A stretch of DNA of 64,000 nucleotides from Aureobasidium sp. EXF-3400 (GCA_024195585.1 SWBL01000037.1:148598-212597), one strand, 5' to 3'. Numbered from the stretch's first letter, positions 9,504 through 21,619 are shown. Made by a program: numbers and translations. The notes: a model not told the origin generated them from the sequence alone.

Positions 9504-12044
9504 TTAATCAAAGACCATACTCTCATCATCTTCATCCTCCTCACCAAACGACCTTGCACTCCTGTAGCCTTCAAGATCAAAGGTACTCCATTTCCTCTTT
9601 CCTTGCTCAACGACAACACAATTCCTTCTTCCTTTTTTGCCATTCGCGATGAGGTATCTCGGTATCCAGCTTGCTTCGAATGTATGTGCTATGTGGCCTT
9701 GTTGCAGCTCGTTTACAGTCTGCCACTGGTTCTTCACATCCTTCGAGGTAGCTGCTGAAGAAGAAGAACAGCGATAAGGCAAACAAAGCAAATAATGCAC
9801 TTCCTCGTGACAAAACAAACACAAAAAAGTCTCCTCGTCTAGGAATTTTAGGGCTGAGATTGTAGATGGAGTAGTTGAGGAAGAGGGAAGCAGAATTTGT
9901 TGCCATGTGTTGCTTGGTTCTCCATTTGCTGGTCTGGTATGTGTCCACAGTGCCAATTCACAGACTTCGGTGTGTGGGCGATGCGTAGGTTGTGCAGGAA
10001 CACCAAGAACAAAAGTCTCGAATACGTCTGCAGAGGTTTCTAGCATAAGGATATCGAGGTACGGGAGGATGGAGGCAGTGGTGCTGGTTCTGCAGGAGAT
10101 ATCCAAGGTTTTGGGTTTAGAGCTTTGGTGCCAGAGGGAAATGTGTTGGTGTGCGGATTTACAGACGGCATTGAGATGTTCACTCCACAGATGCAGCGAG
10201 AGCAAAGTTTGTGTTTCGAAATCTTGCAGATTGGTTCTGGAGGTGTGGATGCTGGTGATGAGGTCTTTTGTTGTTGGTTGTTGTGATGCGTCGACCTCGG
10301 ATGTGGAGAACACTATGGGTTTTAGTCGACTTTTTGTCAATCCGCCTTCTAGGTATGCAAGTGTGTTGGGAAGATCCAGTTGTGGTGTTTCTCGTTCGGC
10401 CATGTCTTTTGCACTGAGAGACTCGGGATCCGCGGCTGCGAGATCGATTTGATGTCTAAGCCATCTTGAGAATGCTCGGAACTGGCGCTGCTCGATGCCT
10501 AAGATCTGTACCGCTTCGTGGACAAGCAGCTGAAGAGATGAAAGGGTCGAGAGAATGGAAGTAAAGGCTTCTGGCGGTACATCAAAGTGGGGAGTGTCAG
10601 AATAGTACCGAGCCAGGCCTCGAAGATTTGTTGCAACAACCATGCTGCGCTCGAGAACAGGCAACAGATTTGTGTGTAAAATCTTGGAAAGTTCGGTGTA
10701 GAGTGTCGTCATGGCATGGTCCCATCGCTTGTGACCGCGTTCAGCCAGTTCGTCGCGTAACCACTCTAGCATTGTTGGCGTAAAGTTTCCAGTCATGGCA
10801 AGGTGATACAAGTTGTCTTCTAGAGCACCCTCACCTTTCTCTTCCAGTGTCTCATTGACGTTCTCCATGAATCTGGAGGGCAAATTAGTATGGGTAGTCC
10901 AATCGCTCTTTGCTGACACGATACTGCATGAAATGTATCCGCACAAGTCACGAAGTTGTGCTGTTCGCGAAACGATCAAATGCAAATGCGATCCGCCAGA
11001 TGACATAAGTGGTATGTCGAACAGACTGATGTGAAGATTCTTGAAGCCTTGATTGGGTCCATCTGTTGCTTCGTCGTCACGCTCTGCTCGTAGGAGAGCA
11101 TGATATTTCGAGCGACGATGCGATGTATACATCAGTGGTACAAGGGAGTGTGGTGTCTCGTCATCCTCCTCCATAGGCGACTCGATACCTGAGCCAGGGA
11201 AGTCGGGCGTGTATTTGATCTCGAGAATGTCATCAACAGTGACTCGATTCCTACCGCCAGCATGTCCGACAAACATAACATCGGCTGTCAATCGATCCTT
11301 TCTCTGCATTGAATCAAAATAATCGTCGAGGGCTGCTTGTGTGGCGAACATGTCATATCGTCCACTGGCAGTATGTCGAGTTGGAATTGGACTGAGGCGA
11401 GGCAATATAGATTCAACATCGAGGAAAGACAATTGACGAGGCAAGTCTTTCAACAAAGCTTCTTGTCCTTGAGTCTCCAGGTCATCTTCATCACTTGCAG
11501 GTGGCTCGTCAGCGGGATTCAGTCCGAGGCGGCTCCATAAGTCGCTGATGATAGATTGATCCACTGCAAGTTTCGAAGGTTTCTTTAGATCGATGGTGTC
11601 GCGTGTCAACACAGTGCCCCAACCTAAACAAGTTATTTCACCGCGGTCGACCTTAGACTTCGGATTCGCAGCATCGATGTTAAATGGGTCATCACCACCA
11701 TGCCGAATGATTTTTCCAGTTTCTCCAGAGACAATATCCACAAAACCAGTGTTCAGAGCTACAGCCAAGCATTTTCCTACGATTGTGTTAGATACTATGC
11801 AGACAGGGCAAAGTTGCAAGGACAAACCATCACGTATCCATTCGAGACCAACGATAGTTGTTGATGGGCTCTTCCGTTTGACAACAAAAGCGCGTTGACC
11901 GCCGATGCGGTAGACTTCGATCACTTCATCTTGTGTGACAACTGCAAGCAGATCCGTTCGGGGACAATAGGCGAGAAGATGGGGATTGATGGTATACGGA
12001 AGAGATCTTTCTGACTGCAGTGGAAGACGATACTCCTCATCCAT
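9504..12044 (-). CDS. Anaphase-promoting complex subunit 4
   Basis: Single open exon of 846 residues with an ATG start. APC4 is a scaffold subunit of the anaphase-promoting complex/cyclosome, the ubiquitin ligase that triggers anaphase and mitotic exit. The N-terminus reads as the APC4 WD40 region: strands such as LLAYCPRTDLLAVVTQDEVI and IVGLEWIRDG, and further blades through about residue 330. The helical APC4 domain follows: MTGNFTPTMLEWLRDELAERG near residue 415 and long helices to about residue 570. The C-terminus ends in a strongly acidic tail (GEEDEDDESMVFD). Length is close to the usual 750-850 residues for fungi. It lies head-to-tail with RET2 with only 321 nt between, but the two functions are unrelated. 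Confidence 0.88.
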   Translation of the reverse strand: MDEEYRLPLQSERSLPYTINPHLLAYCPRTDLLAVVTQDEVIEVYRIGGQRAFVVKRKSPSTTIVGLEWIRDGLSLQLCPVCIVSNTIVGKCLAVALNTGFVDIVSGETGKIIRHGGDDPFNIDAANPKSKVDRGEITCLGWGTVLTRDTIDLKKPSKLAVDQSIISDLWSRLGLNPADEPPASDEDDLETQGQEALLKDLPRQLSFLDVESILPRLSPIPTRHTASGRYDMFATQAALDDYFDSMQRKDRLTADVMFVGHAGGRNRVTVDDILEIKYTPDFPGSGIESPMEEDDETPHSLVPLMYTSHRRSKYHALLRAERDDEATDGPNQGFKNLHISLFDIPLMSSGGSHLHLIVSRTAQLRDLCGYISCSIVSAKSDWTTHTNLPSRFMENVNETLEEKGEGALEDNLYHLAMTGNFTPTMLEWLRDELAERGHKRWDHAMTTLYTELSKILHTNLLPVLERSMVVATNLRGLARYYSDTPHFDVPPEAFTSILSTLSSLQLLVHEAVQILGIEQRQFRAFSRWLRHQIDLAAADPESLSAKDMAERETPQLDLPNTLAYLEGGLTKSRLKPIVFSTSEVDASQQPTTKDLITSIHTSRTNLQDFETQTLLSLHLWSEHLNAVCKSAHQHISLWHQSSKPKTLDISCRTSTTASILPYLDILMLETSADVFETFVLGVPAQPTHRPHTEVCELALWTHTRPANGEPSNTWQQILLPSSSTTPSTISALKFLDEETFLCLFCHEEVHYLLCLPYRCSSSSAATSKDVKNQWQTVNELQQGHIAHTFEASWIPRYLIANGKKGRRNCVVVEQGKRKWSTFDLEGYRSARSFGEEDEDDESMVFD

Positions 12045-12365
12045 TCTTACCAGTAGGCTTTGAATCTAATTTCATCAGAATTGAAGTTAATGTTGGGTTA
12101 TGCCAGAAGGTGGTTCAATGTTTATAGGTAGTGTTTAGAAACGATGCAGAATCCCATGTCTTGGCGCCCCGAAGTAGCAGTCGCGATGCACAGAAAACAA
12201 AGACTAGATAATTGCGAGAGAAAGTTGGAGAACTTGAGTATGGATCCACGTGCAAGTAAACAAATAAAAGTTAAGACGGATCAGAATCAGAATTCTCTGG
12301 GACAGTAGCCAATACTCGTTCGCTTTTCGTGACACAATCTAATTACGCCTAACCAACATAACCCC
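12045..12365. other. Short tandem intergenic region
   Basis: Holds the APC4 promoter and the RET2 3' end (both genes on the minus strand). AT-rich near 12260-12360; no motif recognised with confidence. Confidence 0.4.
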
Positions 12366-14069
12366 TTACACAACCATGTATCCGTCCGCCGTCGATTTGA
12401 CGTCCTTTGAGAAGGAAATGTCCTGGCCCATGTTCAACAAAGTCACCGATGAGACCTGGAGAATTGTTAGTACAAGATCTCTGAAGTTGGGTAGAGCTAA
12501 ACTTACATCGACTTCAACGTATGGTCTTGTCTTTGAGAATCGGACACTCATGGGGAAGAATTCAGCCTCGCTCTCTGCCTGGGCCTCAAACTCGAAGCTG
12601 CCGGTAGCATTGGCATCATCCACGTCACCAATTGTCCAGTCAATGCTGTCGCCAGAAACCTCGTATACAGCATCAAAGCTGGAAACCGAAGGCTCGCTGG
12701 TCTGGTAGGGTATCGAAACGGTGACATCGTTGAGAGCATCTCCACCGGTGAGTTCATATTCAAGAGTGATGTTGTATGTGCCAGAGCCAGTCTCGTTCAC
12801 CCAAGCAGTAAAGGTAATCGGAGGGTCGCTGATGTCTTCAGCCTTTGCAGCCAATCTCCAGCGCATGACACCAATTGAGTTGTTTGCAGGGAATCCTTTT
12901 GAGGTGTCGGTGAGTTGGATTATCTTGTCATTCTTGAAAGCAGCCTTGTCAACCTTGGGATGAGAATTGAGCTGTGCGCCATGGGTCTCACCCAATGAGA
13001 GAGCAAGTTGGACCTGTGTGAGAGAAGGATCGGTGATGCGGAGTTGGAGATCTCCCTTGACCTCAAATGATTCGAGGGAACCTTCTCGGCTGAGCTTAGC
13101 CGAGATGGTCTCAGCGACTGTGATGTGAAGACCCTCGCGGTCTGAAGAAACGACAGGCGCGGCGGCCTGTACGGGAGCACTGGCAGCTGGAGCTGAGGGG
13201 ACGAGGGGAGCCTCTGCCTCTGGACCAAGATCGCCGCGGACTTGTTCGAACATGGATGTCGTCTTCGTCTTCTTTCCAAGCTGCATACCCTTGCTTCGGG
13301 CAGGGAGAGATTTCTGGAAGGACTTGTTCTTCTCAGCGTTGTAGGAGTCGTAGGTGTCGGTGACGGCGGGTTGAGTAGGCGGAGGAGTGTAAGTAGGATA
13401 TGAGGGAGCGCTGGGCATGTTGGAACGACCAGAACGAGTGGCTTCCTTGCGCTGCATTTCGAGTTGCTTGGCCTTTCTCTTGCGCTCCTCGGTGGCTTCG
13501 AGTTCCTTGTTCTAAAGTGGGTGTGAGCACGTTACGTTCGATATAAGGAGAAGACGAGCATACTCTTGAGATAATGTCCTGGATGCGCTCCTCGTGCGAT
13601 TCCATGTCGAGGAAAGTCTTGATCTGACTCAGGGTGAGGTTCTCGCGGTAGCCCAGAGTGACCAGCTCGTCAAAGGCGCTCAGAAGTTCAAAAGCATTGC
13701 GCAGAATCTCGCGCTCGTCCAGACTTCTGCAGATGCTAGTAACAACCTGGGCAAAAAGGTGTAGCGAGTCAATGTCCTGTAGGATGTTGGATTGGCGGTT
13801 GGTGATGAGGACCATGTATAGCTCGTCGAGGGGCTGGTAAACGAAGCGGACATTGTCCTGTTCGACTGTTGTGTGCTGGGTACCGCTGTCGGCGAGCTTG
13901 GGCAAAGAGGCAAGAAGAGCTTCGATTCTCGATCGCTGCATCTCACGGAACTGGCGTGAGAGGACGGCCTTGCCGCCGCGCGTGCAGATGGATGCTGCCA
14001 GAACAACCTATACCATTGCATTAGTTGTCCATGTGCTTGGGCCGAGAGAAGGAATATGCTGATTACCAT
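12366..14069 (-). CDS. Coatomer subunit delta, four exons
   Basis: Exons 14069-14067, 14007-13564, 13511-12507 and 12455-12366 give 513 residues. Delta-COP is part of the COPI coat for retrograde Golgi-to-ER transport. The N-terminal longin-like domain starts MVVLAASICTRGGKAVLSRQ, the standard family start, and runs to about residue 140. A charged linker rich in RKRKA follows, then the C-terminal mu-homology domain (about residues 265-513). The first coding exon consists of the ATG alone; the intron begins immediately after it (GTAATC donor, TATAG acceptor). The 51-nt last intron (GTAAGT donor, CTAAC branch, CCAG acceptor) is a multiple of three without a stop, so retention would add 17 residues inside the mu-homology domain. 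Confidence 0.93.
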
Positions 14070-14644
14070 TGTGTCGGACAGAAAGAGCAACAGGCGAAAA
14101 GAAGAAGAGTAATGACAAAGAGTGGCAGAGTCTGGTATAGCTCGTTGTTGTTCTGGACCTTAGTTGTCCTCTCCCTAAACTTCCCCACGCTTCGTGGCTC
14201 CTGCCTGCCCAGGGCTGCTGGCTCCTGCCAATCGTCGTTTCTCTGCCAAGCAAAGACCGAGCCAAGCCTCTCCGCGGCCATTACCGCCCACCACTCACAC
14301 TCGCGCTCGCGCTTGCAGCCTGGCCGTTTTCGTCCTTTCCACTTCTGCTGCCCAACTCGCCAACTTTCTTCTCTCCACCAAACATTGCAATCTGCGACCA
14401 CTGGCAACCACCTGTAATTTGTACATTCTGCATACGTCGCTAGTACTACTGGAACGTGTCATTACTGTCTTCGAAGAATCGCTCTGACATCCCACGACGC
14501 TCTGCATGTACATCACTGTGGCAAGCCGCTAGCCCACGTTTCACCACTCTCACATCAGCGGCATTCCTTTGTTTCCTGCGCACAACACCCAAGGCCCCCT
14601 TGCCGATTCTAGTATCACATCACCGACCCCACTCCTCAGCCGTC
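14070..14644. other. Divergent promoter region between RET2 and the acidic-protein gene
   Basis: CT-rich tracts are frequent between 14180 and 14640. An open frame runs in from 14456 in phase with the downstream gene but begins without an ATG; it is read as leader. Confidence 0.45.
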
Positions 14645-17190
14645 ATGGCTACCACTCTCCAACCTTCCTTTGGCCTACAACAGCCTGAAGATTCTATGGA
14701 GATCTCATCCGAATATGGCAACATGGACGCCGACATTGACATCGATCTCGACGCTCCCGACGCTCCCGACACCAACATGCAATCATTTCAGGTAGACGAC
14801 CACCAAATGCAGGAAGACCCTAGATCCGACCGCCCAGATGACGATCTCATGATCGATGACTCTCATCTTGACGATACCGACCGTATGATGCAAGACGACG
14901 CTCCGCCCCAGGAGCAAGATGAGGAGTTGTTAGACTTTAGTGAAGACGAAGAAGATGTACCCATGAACCCTGCAGAGCCTAGTCAGCCCGACATCCACCT
15001 CGTCGCCGAACCTGAAGCGCCTGCAGAGCAACCTTTAACTGCCCAAGAACCTGTCGAAGTTATTCAGTCCGAAGTCGCATCAGAGCTCTTGACTGAAGGT
15101 GTCCAGCCCATCACCACTCAAGATGCACCATCAGAAGAGGTTGTGGAGCAGCCTCAGATTGTCTCTGTCGAGGAACAAGAACCTGTGACCGACCAGATTG
15201 TGACCAACACGCAGTCAGAGGGTGTCGCTCAAGAACCTCTTGAACAAGTCGCCCAGTCGGAGCCTCAGTCTGTGGCTCAGGAAGAGGCACAGCCCTCAAC
15301 TGCTGCAGACTCAGCTGAACAGCCTGAGGTACATGCTCAGGAGTCTGTTGTTGAGTCTACCGAGACTTCTAACACCGCCAACGAAGACTTGGAAGAAGCT
15401 GCTCATGTCTTCCAGCAAGAGTCAACACAAGACCAGCACCCAGAACAAGGTAATGATGATATTCAGATTGGCGTTGCCCAAGAAGACGATGAGCAGCCTG
15501 CCAAACGCACTTTGACTCGTCAAGAGACCGACCTTTCGAACTACACCGTTCCTGATGATTACTCTCGTGAGAGGCAAGTCAACTCGCCTACTGTGACCGG
15601 TCTGCACCCCACCATAGTTGAGTACCAGGAGAACGAGGTTTATCTGTTTCCTTCGAGAGACCCTGCTGTGCCTGAGCAGTACCTACTGCAGAATGAAAAT
15701 CTCGTGACCACTAGTCTTGGTGATTTGCTCCAAGCTTGCCGCACTGCTCTTGGTGATGGCATCAGTGAAGACGAAGAGCTGGTTCTGGGCGTGGAGGAGT
15801 TGGACCTTTACGTGAGCGAAGTAAGTTATGGAAAATTAAGTGCGACATTGTCGACAATTGCTAACTGCTTTTCCAGGACTCGACACCCGCGTTCTCAACC
15901 AGCTTTTCCGAGCTACTTGACATGTACCTGCAGCTGCACAAGCTTGATGGCAATGATAGCCCACCACCCTTCCGTGTGTCCCTTACTACCAAAACTAGAT
16001 TCAGCATCCGCTTGGCTTCGATTACTCAAGCCATTTCCGAAGGCAAAGGTTTCTCACAACTTTCCTTCTTGCAATACTACGAATACGACGAACCTACCGA
16101 GTTGCCCGATGAGGACTTTGACGATGACTTTGATGAGTCTGTCAAGCCTGATAAACCGCAGCAACTGACTGAAGAGGGTGCTCCTACCATTGAGAGCGTA
16201 CAGAACGTCGCTGAGGAAGAGCACCTCACAGAGAACACCTCTGCTCCCCAACCTGAACAGCAACAAGACGGGCCAAATGACCCTGTTCAAGAGAGTGAGT
16301 ATGAAGGCGAAACATCGGCTCAGCATGAAGTGCACGACGATACTGCCGATCATTCCGAGTACAACCATGATGACACTCAGTACTTTGACACCCAAGGAGA
16401 CGAGTCTGAGCTGTTGGATGAACGTCATGATGATGAAAAAGACGCTGCGCCTGCCGAAACTCACCCAGCCACTGCTAATGCAGAGACTGCCGTCGGCGAT
16501 GAATCAGGTTACGAGGACCAGAATGCCGATGAGACTTTTCACGATGAAAACGCTTCTGAACACGATGAGCCAGAAGAATCTTTCGAGCAGCATGCTGAAG
16601 AACAGCAAGAGTATGAAACACAGGGTGAAGAACACGTGTTTGGTCAAGGCGAGTTCTTTGACGAGAACTACGAGTATCAAGACGGTGAAGTACATGAAGA
16701 AGAAGGCGTCTCTGCCGTTGAAGAAGAAGAAGACGCGGTCGAAACCGACAGCCACTACCATCAAGGAGAGCAAGAAGTCGAAGCTGCCGCTGCCGAAGAA
16801 CACGATGACAATACTGTGACTTCGTCTGGAGAGACTTCTCACGCTGATGAGCTCGGGACCGGCCATGACGATGAGCAAGATGCGCATCTGGAACACGGCA
16901 CTGCTGATCAGTCCGTCGACGATGGCGTTGCAGATGCTGAACATGGCAGCGCCGTAACTGATGACGCTGCCAGCAAGGACACCTCTAAGCGTCAGTCACT
17001 CGCAGTCGAGGACGATGATTACGACGAGATCAACTTCGATGACGAAGACAGCTACGAAGATGATGGCGCCGGACTTGCGCCGGTACTTACAAACACATCA
17101 AGCAAGGCATCTCCTGGAGCAAAACGTTCATTCTCAGAGCTTGACCAAGTGGACGACGAGCAAGACAGCAAGAAGGCTCGTGCCTCATGA
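14645..17190 (+). CDS. Large acidic protein of unknown function
   Basis: Exons 14645-15820 and 15877-17190 give 829 residues; the 56-nt intron has GTAAGT, CTAAC and CCAG signals. I do not recognise a named family. Residues 1-310 are Asp/Glu/Gln-rich with repeated QEP/EQP-type units. Residues about 320-480 have the mixed composition of a folded domain (IVEYQENEVYLFPSRDP, then LGDLLQACRTALGDG, FSELLDMYLQLHKLDG, TRFSIRLASITQAI), interrupted by the intron. Residues 480-790 are extremely acidic with His. The last 40 residues contain GAKRSFSELDQVDDEQDSKK, which looks like a basic nuclear-localisation type tail. A nuclear role, for example chaperoning basic proteins, is only a guess from composition. 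Confidence 0.8.
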
Positions 17191-17808
17191 AGGATGCCCA
17201 TCTCAACATGGGACGCCATGTCATACCAAACCGCTATGAACACACCTAACAGGATGTGCTGACCATCATCCGAACAACACTACCTGGATACACTGAGGAC
17301 CACGAGCTAAGCCGGAAAGACGACTCTGCCTGTTTTCTATCACCATCCATTTCCCTGCGTCTTTGTTTTGCAGCGTTACAACGAATGGACAGTCTGCTAA
17401 CCAATAGTACCTGAACGGAATACTAACTATGTCATTGCAGGTCACACATCAGGTAAGGTGCGAGGCATGGACCTCATCTCGATTAGTCCATATCTGTGGA
17501 TGTAATGAAGCATATCTCAAAGGGAAGACGAAAAAAGCATGGGCGTTCTTGGGAGTTATGATGATGGGTTTCCAGGAAGATATGGCAGCTGCATCGTTCT
17601 GATGTCTCTGGCGTGCTTTCATTTCCGATTCGCGAAAAAACGATACCCCCCTGCTGTTGATTTCGGTATTTGTCATTCATCCTTCCCACACTCCAGCACA
17701 TTAGTCTGCAGTTCTTAAGTAATCCAATGCATCATGGTCTTTTCTTGTATTCGTGTGTCAGATTCGCTTGTGTTGTTGCAATGGAAGGTCAGGTCTCCTA
17801 GGCGTGTT
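17191..17808. other. Convergent 3' intergenic region
   Basis: Between the acidic-protein gene and the UPF0303 gene. No gene or repeat recognised. Confidence 0.45.
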
Positions 17809-18351
17809 CTAATCTTCCTTTCTCTTCTCGTCACCCTCGCCAACACCATCCAAAAAGTCCCTGCAAGTCTGGACAATGATCTGGTGATCTTGCTGCTGCT
17901 TCAAGCCACTGACAACGATGACAGCCACAACACCCTCAACTCCCTTGACCCTGACGGGGAAACCACCACCATGAATAGCAAACTCCTTAGCCTTATCCTG
18001 CAAACAGTATTTGTCGGCAAAGGCCTTCTCATCGCCGGAAAACTTGTTATGCATGTACCAAGTAGAAGTTCCAAATCTGAGGACGGTGGCGCTCTTTCTT
18101 GCTACCCAGGTACTGTTGTCGGGAGTAATGCCGCTACGCACGGCAGTGTAGAATAAAGGAGTGCTGTTTGCGAGGGTGATTGATATGACTGTTGGAGAAG
18201 CGAAGGTGGAGAGGCGGGAGCGCAGCAGACAGCCTAGGGTCCAGGCATCGGTGGTTGTGAAGGTGGGGAACAGGATCGAAGAGTCGATTTGGGAGATTGC
18301 TGAGAGGTCGGTAGGGGGGTTTGTTAGGGGATAGGGTGTGGAGTCAGCCAT
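17809..18351 (-). CDS. UPF0303 / DUF336 family protein
   Basis: Single-exon gene for 180 residues starting MADSTPYPLTNPPTDLSAIS. The family includes yeast Ybr137w and bacterial GlcG/HbpS-like proteins; the fold is a PAS-like alpha/beta sandwich. Diagnostic segments are DAWTLGCLLRSRL near residue 40, VISITLANSTPLFYTAV near 55, the YMHNKFSGDEKAFADKY block near 100, and FAIHGGGFPVRVKGVEGVVA near 130, which is the conserved glycine-rich signature. The last 12 residues are charged (GDEKRKED). Length matches the family. The exact biochemical role is not established; small-molecule or heme binding is known only for some relatives. It shares a divergent 414-nt promoter region with DRS1. Confidence 0.85.
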   Translation of the reverse strand: MADSTPYPLTNPPTDLSAISQIDSSILFPTFTTTDAWTLGCLLRSRLSTFASPTVISITLANSTPLFYTAVRSGITPDNSTWVARKSATVLRFGTSTWYMHNKFSGDEKAFADKYCLQDKAKEFAIHGGGFPVRVKGVEGVVAVIVVSGLKQQQDHQIIVQTCRDFLDGVGEGDEKRKED

Positions 18352-18765
18352 TTTTTCTGGTTGGTTGGTTGGTGGAGATTTGGAGGTCGAGAGAATTTTC
18401 TTCAATTCTTGAGGTGTGGAAGGAAGAGAGGTTCGAGTGTGCAAGAGTTGGGTGTTGGACGAGCACAAGCTGTCAAGACTCGAGAGTGACCGCATGCGGG
18501 CATGTGCCAATGCGGCGCTCTGCTCACCGCCTGCGGCCTGCGGGGCAGAATCTCTTACCTCCGAGCATTTGTTTGAGAGCGCTAAGGGTCTGCTTATCCA
18601 CCAGGAAGTTCTCAGATCTTGCGGGCAGTGCTGCATAAGACTCCAGCTGCTGTTCTCTAGCGCTTCCGCTCCAAGCTCCAGCCATGGAATTTTTCTAACA
18701 ATCCCGACCATCATTTTTCTGTCTACACCCGACATTTACGCCTTTCTCTCAACACATTCGCAAAC
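18352..18765. other. Divergent promoter region between the UPF0303 gene and DRS1
   Basis: CT-rich tract just before the DRS1 ATG. An open frame continues upstream on the minus strand without a better start. No other feature seen. Confidence 0.45.
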
Positions 18766-21126
18766 ATGGCTCCCATGGACGACGATTTCGTCCTTACTCT
18801 TTCCGACAATGAAGATGGCTTTGCCGACGAATTAGCAGAAGCCGAACCAGAGCCTGCACAACTTTCCAACAAGAAGCGCAAGCGCGACTCGGACGCCGCA
18901 AACCTGTCCAAGAAAGACAAGAAGACCAAGAAGCAAAAGAAGAAGCAACAACAAGCCGACTCAGACGACGACCAAGAAGAAGAACAACAAGCCATCGATG
19001 AGGATCTGGATCCCGAGTTTGAGTTTCAACTTGGCGATGGCACGACGGCGAATATGGAAGACTTTGACGGCTGGACTGCTCACAATGCGCAAAAGAATGC
19101 TGGCAAGAGGATTGTTGACATCGATGATATTATTGCCAAGAGGAGGCAAGATAAGAAGACGGAGGCTGAGGATAAGGCTGCAGATGAGGAAGAGGAGGTT
19201 GAGTTTGCTGGCTTGAGCGACGACGGTGAGGATGAGCTTCTCGCTGAAGATGGCTTTGGTATGGGTGCTGCCCCTGGAGTCGAGAAGGACTCTGAGGACG
19301 AAGAGGAAGAAGATGAGGACGAAGACAAGGCAAGCGATGCTGAAGATGGTAGTGAGGCTGGAGATGAGTCTGACGACGAGTCTATCGCTGAGCATGTTCC
19401 TCACCCTGATGATGAGGTTTCGGATGCATCAGATGCTGAAGAACAGGAGGACGCCGAAGAGGCAGAGAAACGTGCTGCTTTCTTCGCTCCCGAGTCAAAC
19501 ATGGAGGGAGACAAGGATCCGTCAGCAAAGCCTGTTGGTTCTTTCCAGGAGTTGAACCTGTCACGTCCTATCATCAAGGGTTTGTCATCTGTTGGTTTCG
19601 CCGCTCCTACGCCCATTCAACACAAGGCCATCCCCGTCGCTCTTCTCGGCAAGGATGTTGTCGGAGGTGCCGTTACAGGTTCCGGTAAAACTGCCGCCTT
19701 CATCATCCCTATCCTCGAACGTCTCCTCTACCGCCCCAAGAAGGTCGCCACAACCCGCGTTGCTATCCTCATGCCTACTCGTGAACTGGCTCTTCAATGT
19801 TACAATGTCGCAGTCAAGCTGGCCAGTTTCACAGACATCACTTTCGGTCAAGCAATTGGTGGTATGAGTTCGCGCGAGCAGGAAGCAGCGCTCAAGCAAC
19901 GTCCCGATGTTGTTATCGCCACACCCGGTCGTTTCATCGATTTCATGCGCAACTCATCCGCCTTCCAAGTCGATACTATTGAAATCCTCGTCCTTGATGA
20001 AGCCGACAGAATGCTTGAAGACGGTTTCGCAGACGAGTTGAACGAGATCTTGACTACCATCCCCAAGTCCAGACAAACCATGCTCTTCTCCGCCACTATG
20101 ACATCCAGCATTGACAACCTGATTCGCGTGGGTTTGAACCGCCCTGTCCGTCTTATGGTCGACAGCAAGCGTCAAACCGTCGCAGGCCTTACCCAAGAAT
20201 TCGTGCGTCTGCGTCCAGGCAGAGAAGACAAGCGCATTGGTTACCTCTTGCACCTCGTCCACGAATCCTTCAGCACAAAAACAATCATCTTCTTCCGTCA
20301 AAAGAAAGAAGCCCACCGCGTCCGCGTCATCTTCGGTCTCCTAGGTCTCAAAGCCGCAGAACTGCACGGAAACATGTCGCAAGAACAACGTATCAACGCC
20401 ATCGAAGCTTTCAGGTCTGGCGCTGCCAACTTCTTGCTCGCAACCGACGTCGCCTCGCGTGGTCTGGATATCAAAAACGTCGACGCAGTCATCAACTACG
20501 AAGCACCCCAAACCCAAGAAATCTACCTCCACAGAGTGGGTCGTACCGCCCGAGCAGGCAGACAAGGAAAATCGTGCACGCTCGCTGCAGAACCCGACCG
20601 CAAAGTCGTCAAGCAATGCGTCAAAACGGCAAGAACCCAAGGCGCCATCATCAAATCCCGCATCATCGATCCCAAATCCGCAGACGACTGGTCCCGCAGA
20701 GTAGACTTGCTAGCCGTCGAAATCGAAGACGTGCTGCGCGAAGAAAAAGAAGAAAAAGTGCTCGCAACCACCGAGATGCAAATGCGCCGTACGGAAAACA
20801 TCATGACGCACGAAGCGGAAATTCTTTCTCGACCCAAGAAGACATGGTTCGAGAGCGAAAAGGACAAACGCGCAGCCAAGATCAGAGGAAAGGAAGAACT
20901 CAATGGAGCAATGACGCCAGGAGCAAAACTCAAGGGCGACAGAAAGAAGCTCTCAAACAAGCAAAAGAAGAAACTCGAAGACAAAGATGAGAGAATGGAG
21001 GGCGGAGGTTGGAAAAAGGGAAAGGCGGAAAGAGATGGCAAGGGTGTGCTTGAGAAGGAGAAGAAGGGCAAGGGAGGTAAGAGGCCGCAGAAAGGTGGTG
21101 CCAAGGGTCCTAGGAAGTCGATGTAA
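18766..21126 (+). CDS. DEAD-box ATP-dependent RNA helicase Drs1
   Basis: Intronless, 786 residues. Drs1 acts in the nucleolus in 27S pre-rRNA processing and 60S subunit assembly. The N-terminal 250 residues are an acidic/basic low-complexity region with KKRKR near residue 40. The core is complete: Q motif ([21 protein letters not shown]) near residue 265, motif [12 protein letters not shown] near 303, Ia PTRELAL, Ib [15 protein letters not shown] near 408, III SAT near 442, [11 protein letters not shown] near 562, and [15 protein letters not shown] near 590. After the core comes the family-typical [11 protein letters not shown] stretch, and the tail is Lys-rich ([12 protein letters not shown]), as usual in this helicase. 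The long acidic N-terminus plus that tail distinguish it from other DEAD-box proteins. Confidence 0.95.
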   Translation: MAPMDDDFVLTLSDNEDGFADELAEAEPEPAQLSNKKRKRDSDAANLSKKDKKTKKQKKKQQQADSDDDQEEEQQAIDEDLDPEFEFQLGDGTTANMEDFDGWTAHNAQKNAGKRIVDIDDIIAKRRQDKKTEAEDKAADEEEEVEFAGLSDDGEDELLAEDGFGMGAAPGVEKDSEDEEEEDEDEDKASDAEDGSEAGDESDDESIAEHVPHPDDEVSDASDAEEQEDAEEAEKRAAFFAPESNMEGDKDPSAKPVGSFQELNLSRPIIKGLSSVGFAAPTPIQHKAIPVALLGKDVVGGAVTGSGKTAAFIIPILERLLYRPKKVATTRVAILMPTRELALQCYNVAVKLASFTDITFGQAIGGMSSREQEAALKQRPDVVIATPGRFIDFMRNSSAFQVDTIEILVLDEADRMLEDGFADELNEILTTIPKSRQTMLFSATMTSSIDNLIRVGLNRPVRLMVDSKRQTVAGLTQEFVRLRPGREDKRIGYLLHLVHESFSTKTIIFFRQKKEAHRVRVIFGLLGLKAAELHGNMSQEQRINAIEAFRSGAANFLLATDVASRGLDIKNVDAVINYEAPQTQEIYLHRVGRTARAGRQGKSCTLAAEPDRKVVKQCVKTARTQGAIIKSRIIDPKSADDWSRRVDLLAVEIEDVLREEKEEKVLATTEMQMRRTENIMTHEAEILSRPKKTWFESEKDKRAAKIRGKEELNGAMTPGAKLKGDRKKLSNKQKKKLEDKDERMEGGGWKKGKAERDGKGVLEKEKKGKGGKRPQKGGAKGPRKSM

Positions 21127-21542
21127 ACACCACCCACCCACATGGGTTTTTACTTTCGTATGTGAAGCGTTACTTTGCACTTTCTGATTGAGTTTTGCAT
21201 TGCTACTCCAAATGGTCATAGCAAGGGAAAAGTGTAAGAAGTTCTTGATTCCATGACAAAAAACCTTGTTCTCGCCCATCCTTTCTAGGCCCGATCAATC
21301 CTATCCACCCTCCCCGTGTGTGAAAGACAGTCACAATGTAGCTATAGAAATGCATAATACTTGGAGAAAAATGTGGTTTCCAACAGAGAGAATCCCCGTT
21401 ACATGGCTAGCTCTATCTTCAGATTGCAACTGTGCATTTCGATAGCTTATAATGACCCTTATGCCTCGGGATTGCAAATTGTGACTGTATACATTGGCTG
21501 ATGTTGAAGGAAGAGCAGAAAAAAAAAAATGGCATAACAGAC
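21127..21542. other. Intergenic region after DRS1
   Basis: Contains the DRS1 3' end and an A10 run near 21521-21530. No gene seen. Confidence 0.4.
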
Positions 21543-21546
21543 AAAA
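21543..21546 (-). terminator. Pol III terminator of tRNA-Gln
   Basis: Four T residues on the minus strand one base after the tRNA 3' end. Confidence 0.6.
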
Positions 21547-21547
21547 G

Positions 21548-21619
21548 AGGTCGTACCCGGGATCGAACTGGGATTACCGGAATCAGAATCCGATGTGCTA
21601 ACCATTACACTATACAACC
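21548..21619 (-). tRNA. tRNA-Gln (anticodon CTG)
   Basis: The 72-nt minus-strand sequence folds into a cloverleaf. The acceptor GGTTGTA pairs with TACGACC (one G-T), with T as discriminator. The D arm contains GTGTAATGGTTAGCAC. The anticodon stem TCGGA/TCCGG encloses the loop TTCTGAT, giving CTG. The T arm CCCAG-TTCGATC-CCGGG has one A-C mismatch. A and B boxes are intact and there is no intron. Confidence 0.93.

Noticed and set aside
18961..20316. Long antisense frames opposite DRS1
   Set aside because: They mirror the acidic/basic codons of the real gene; antisense frames are expected there.
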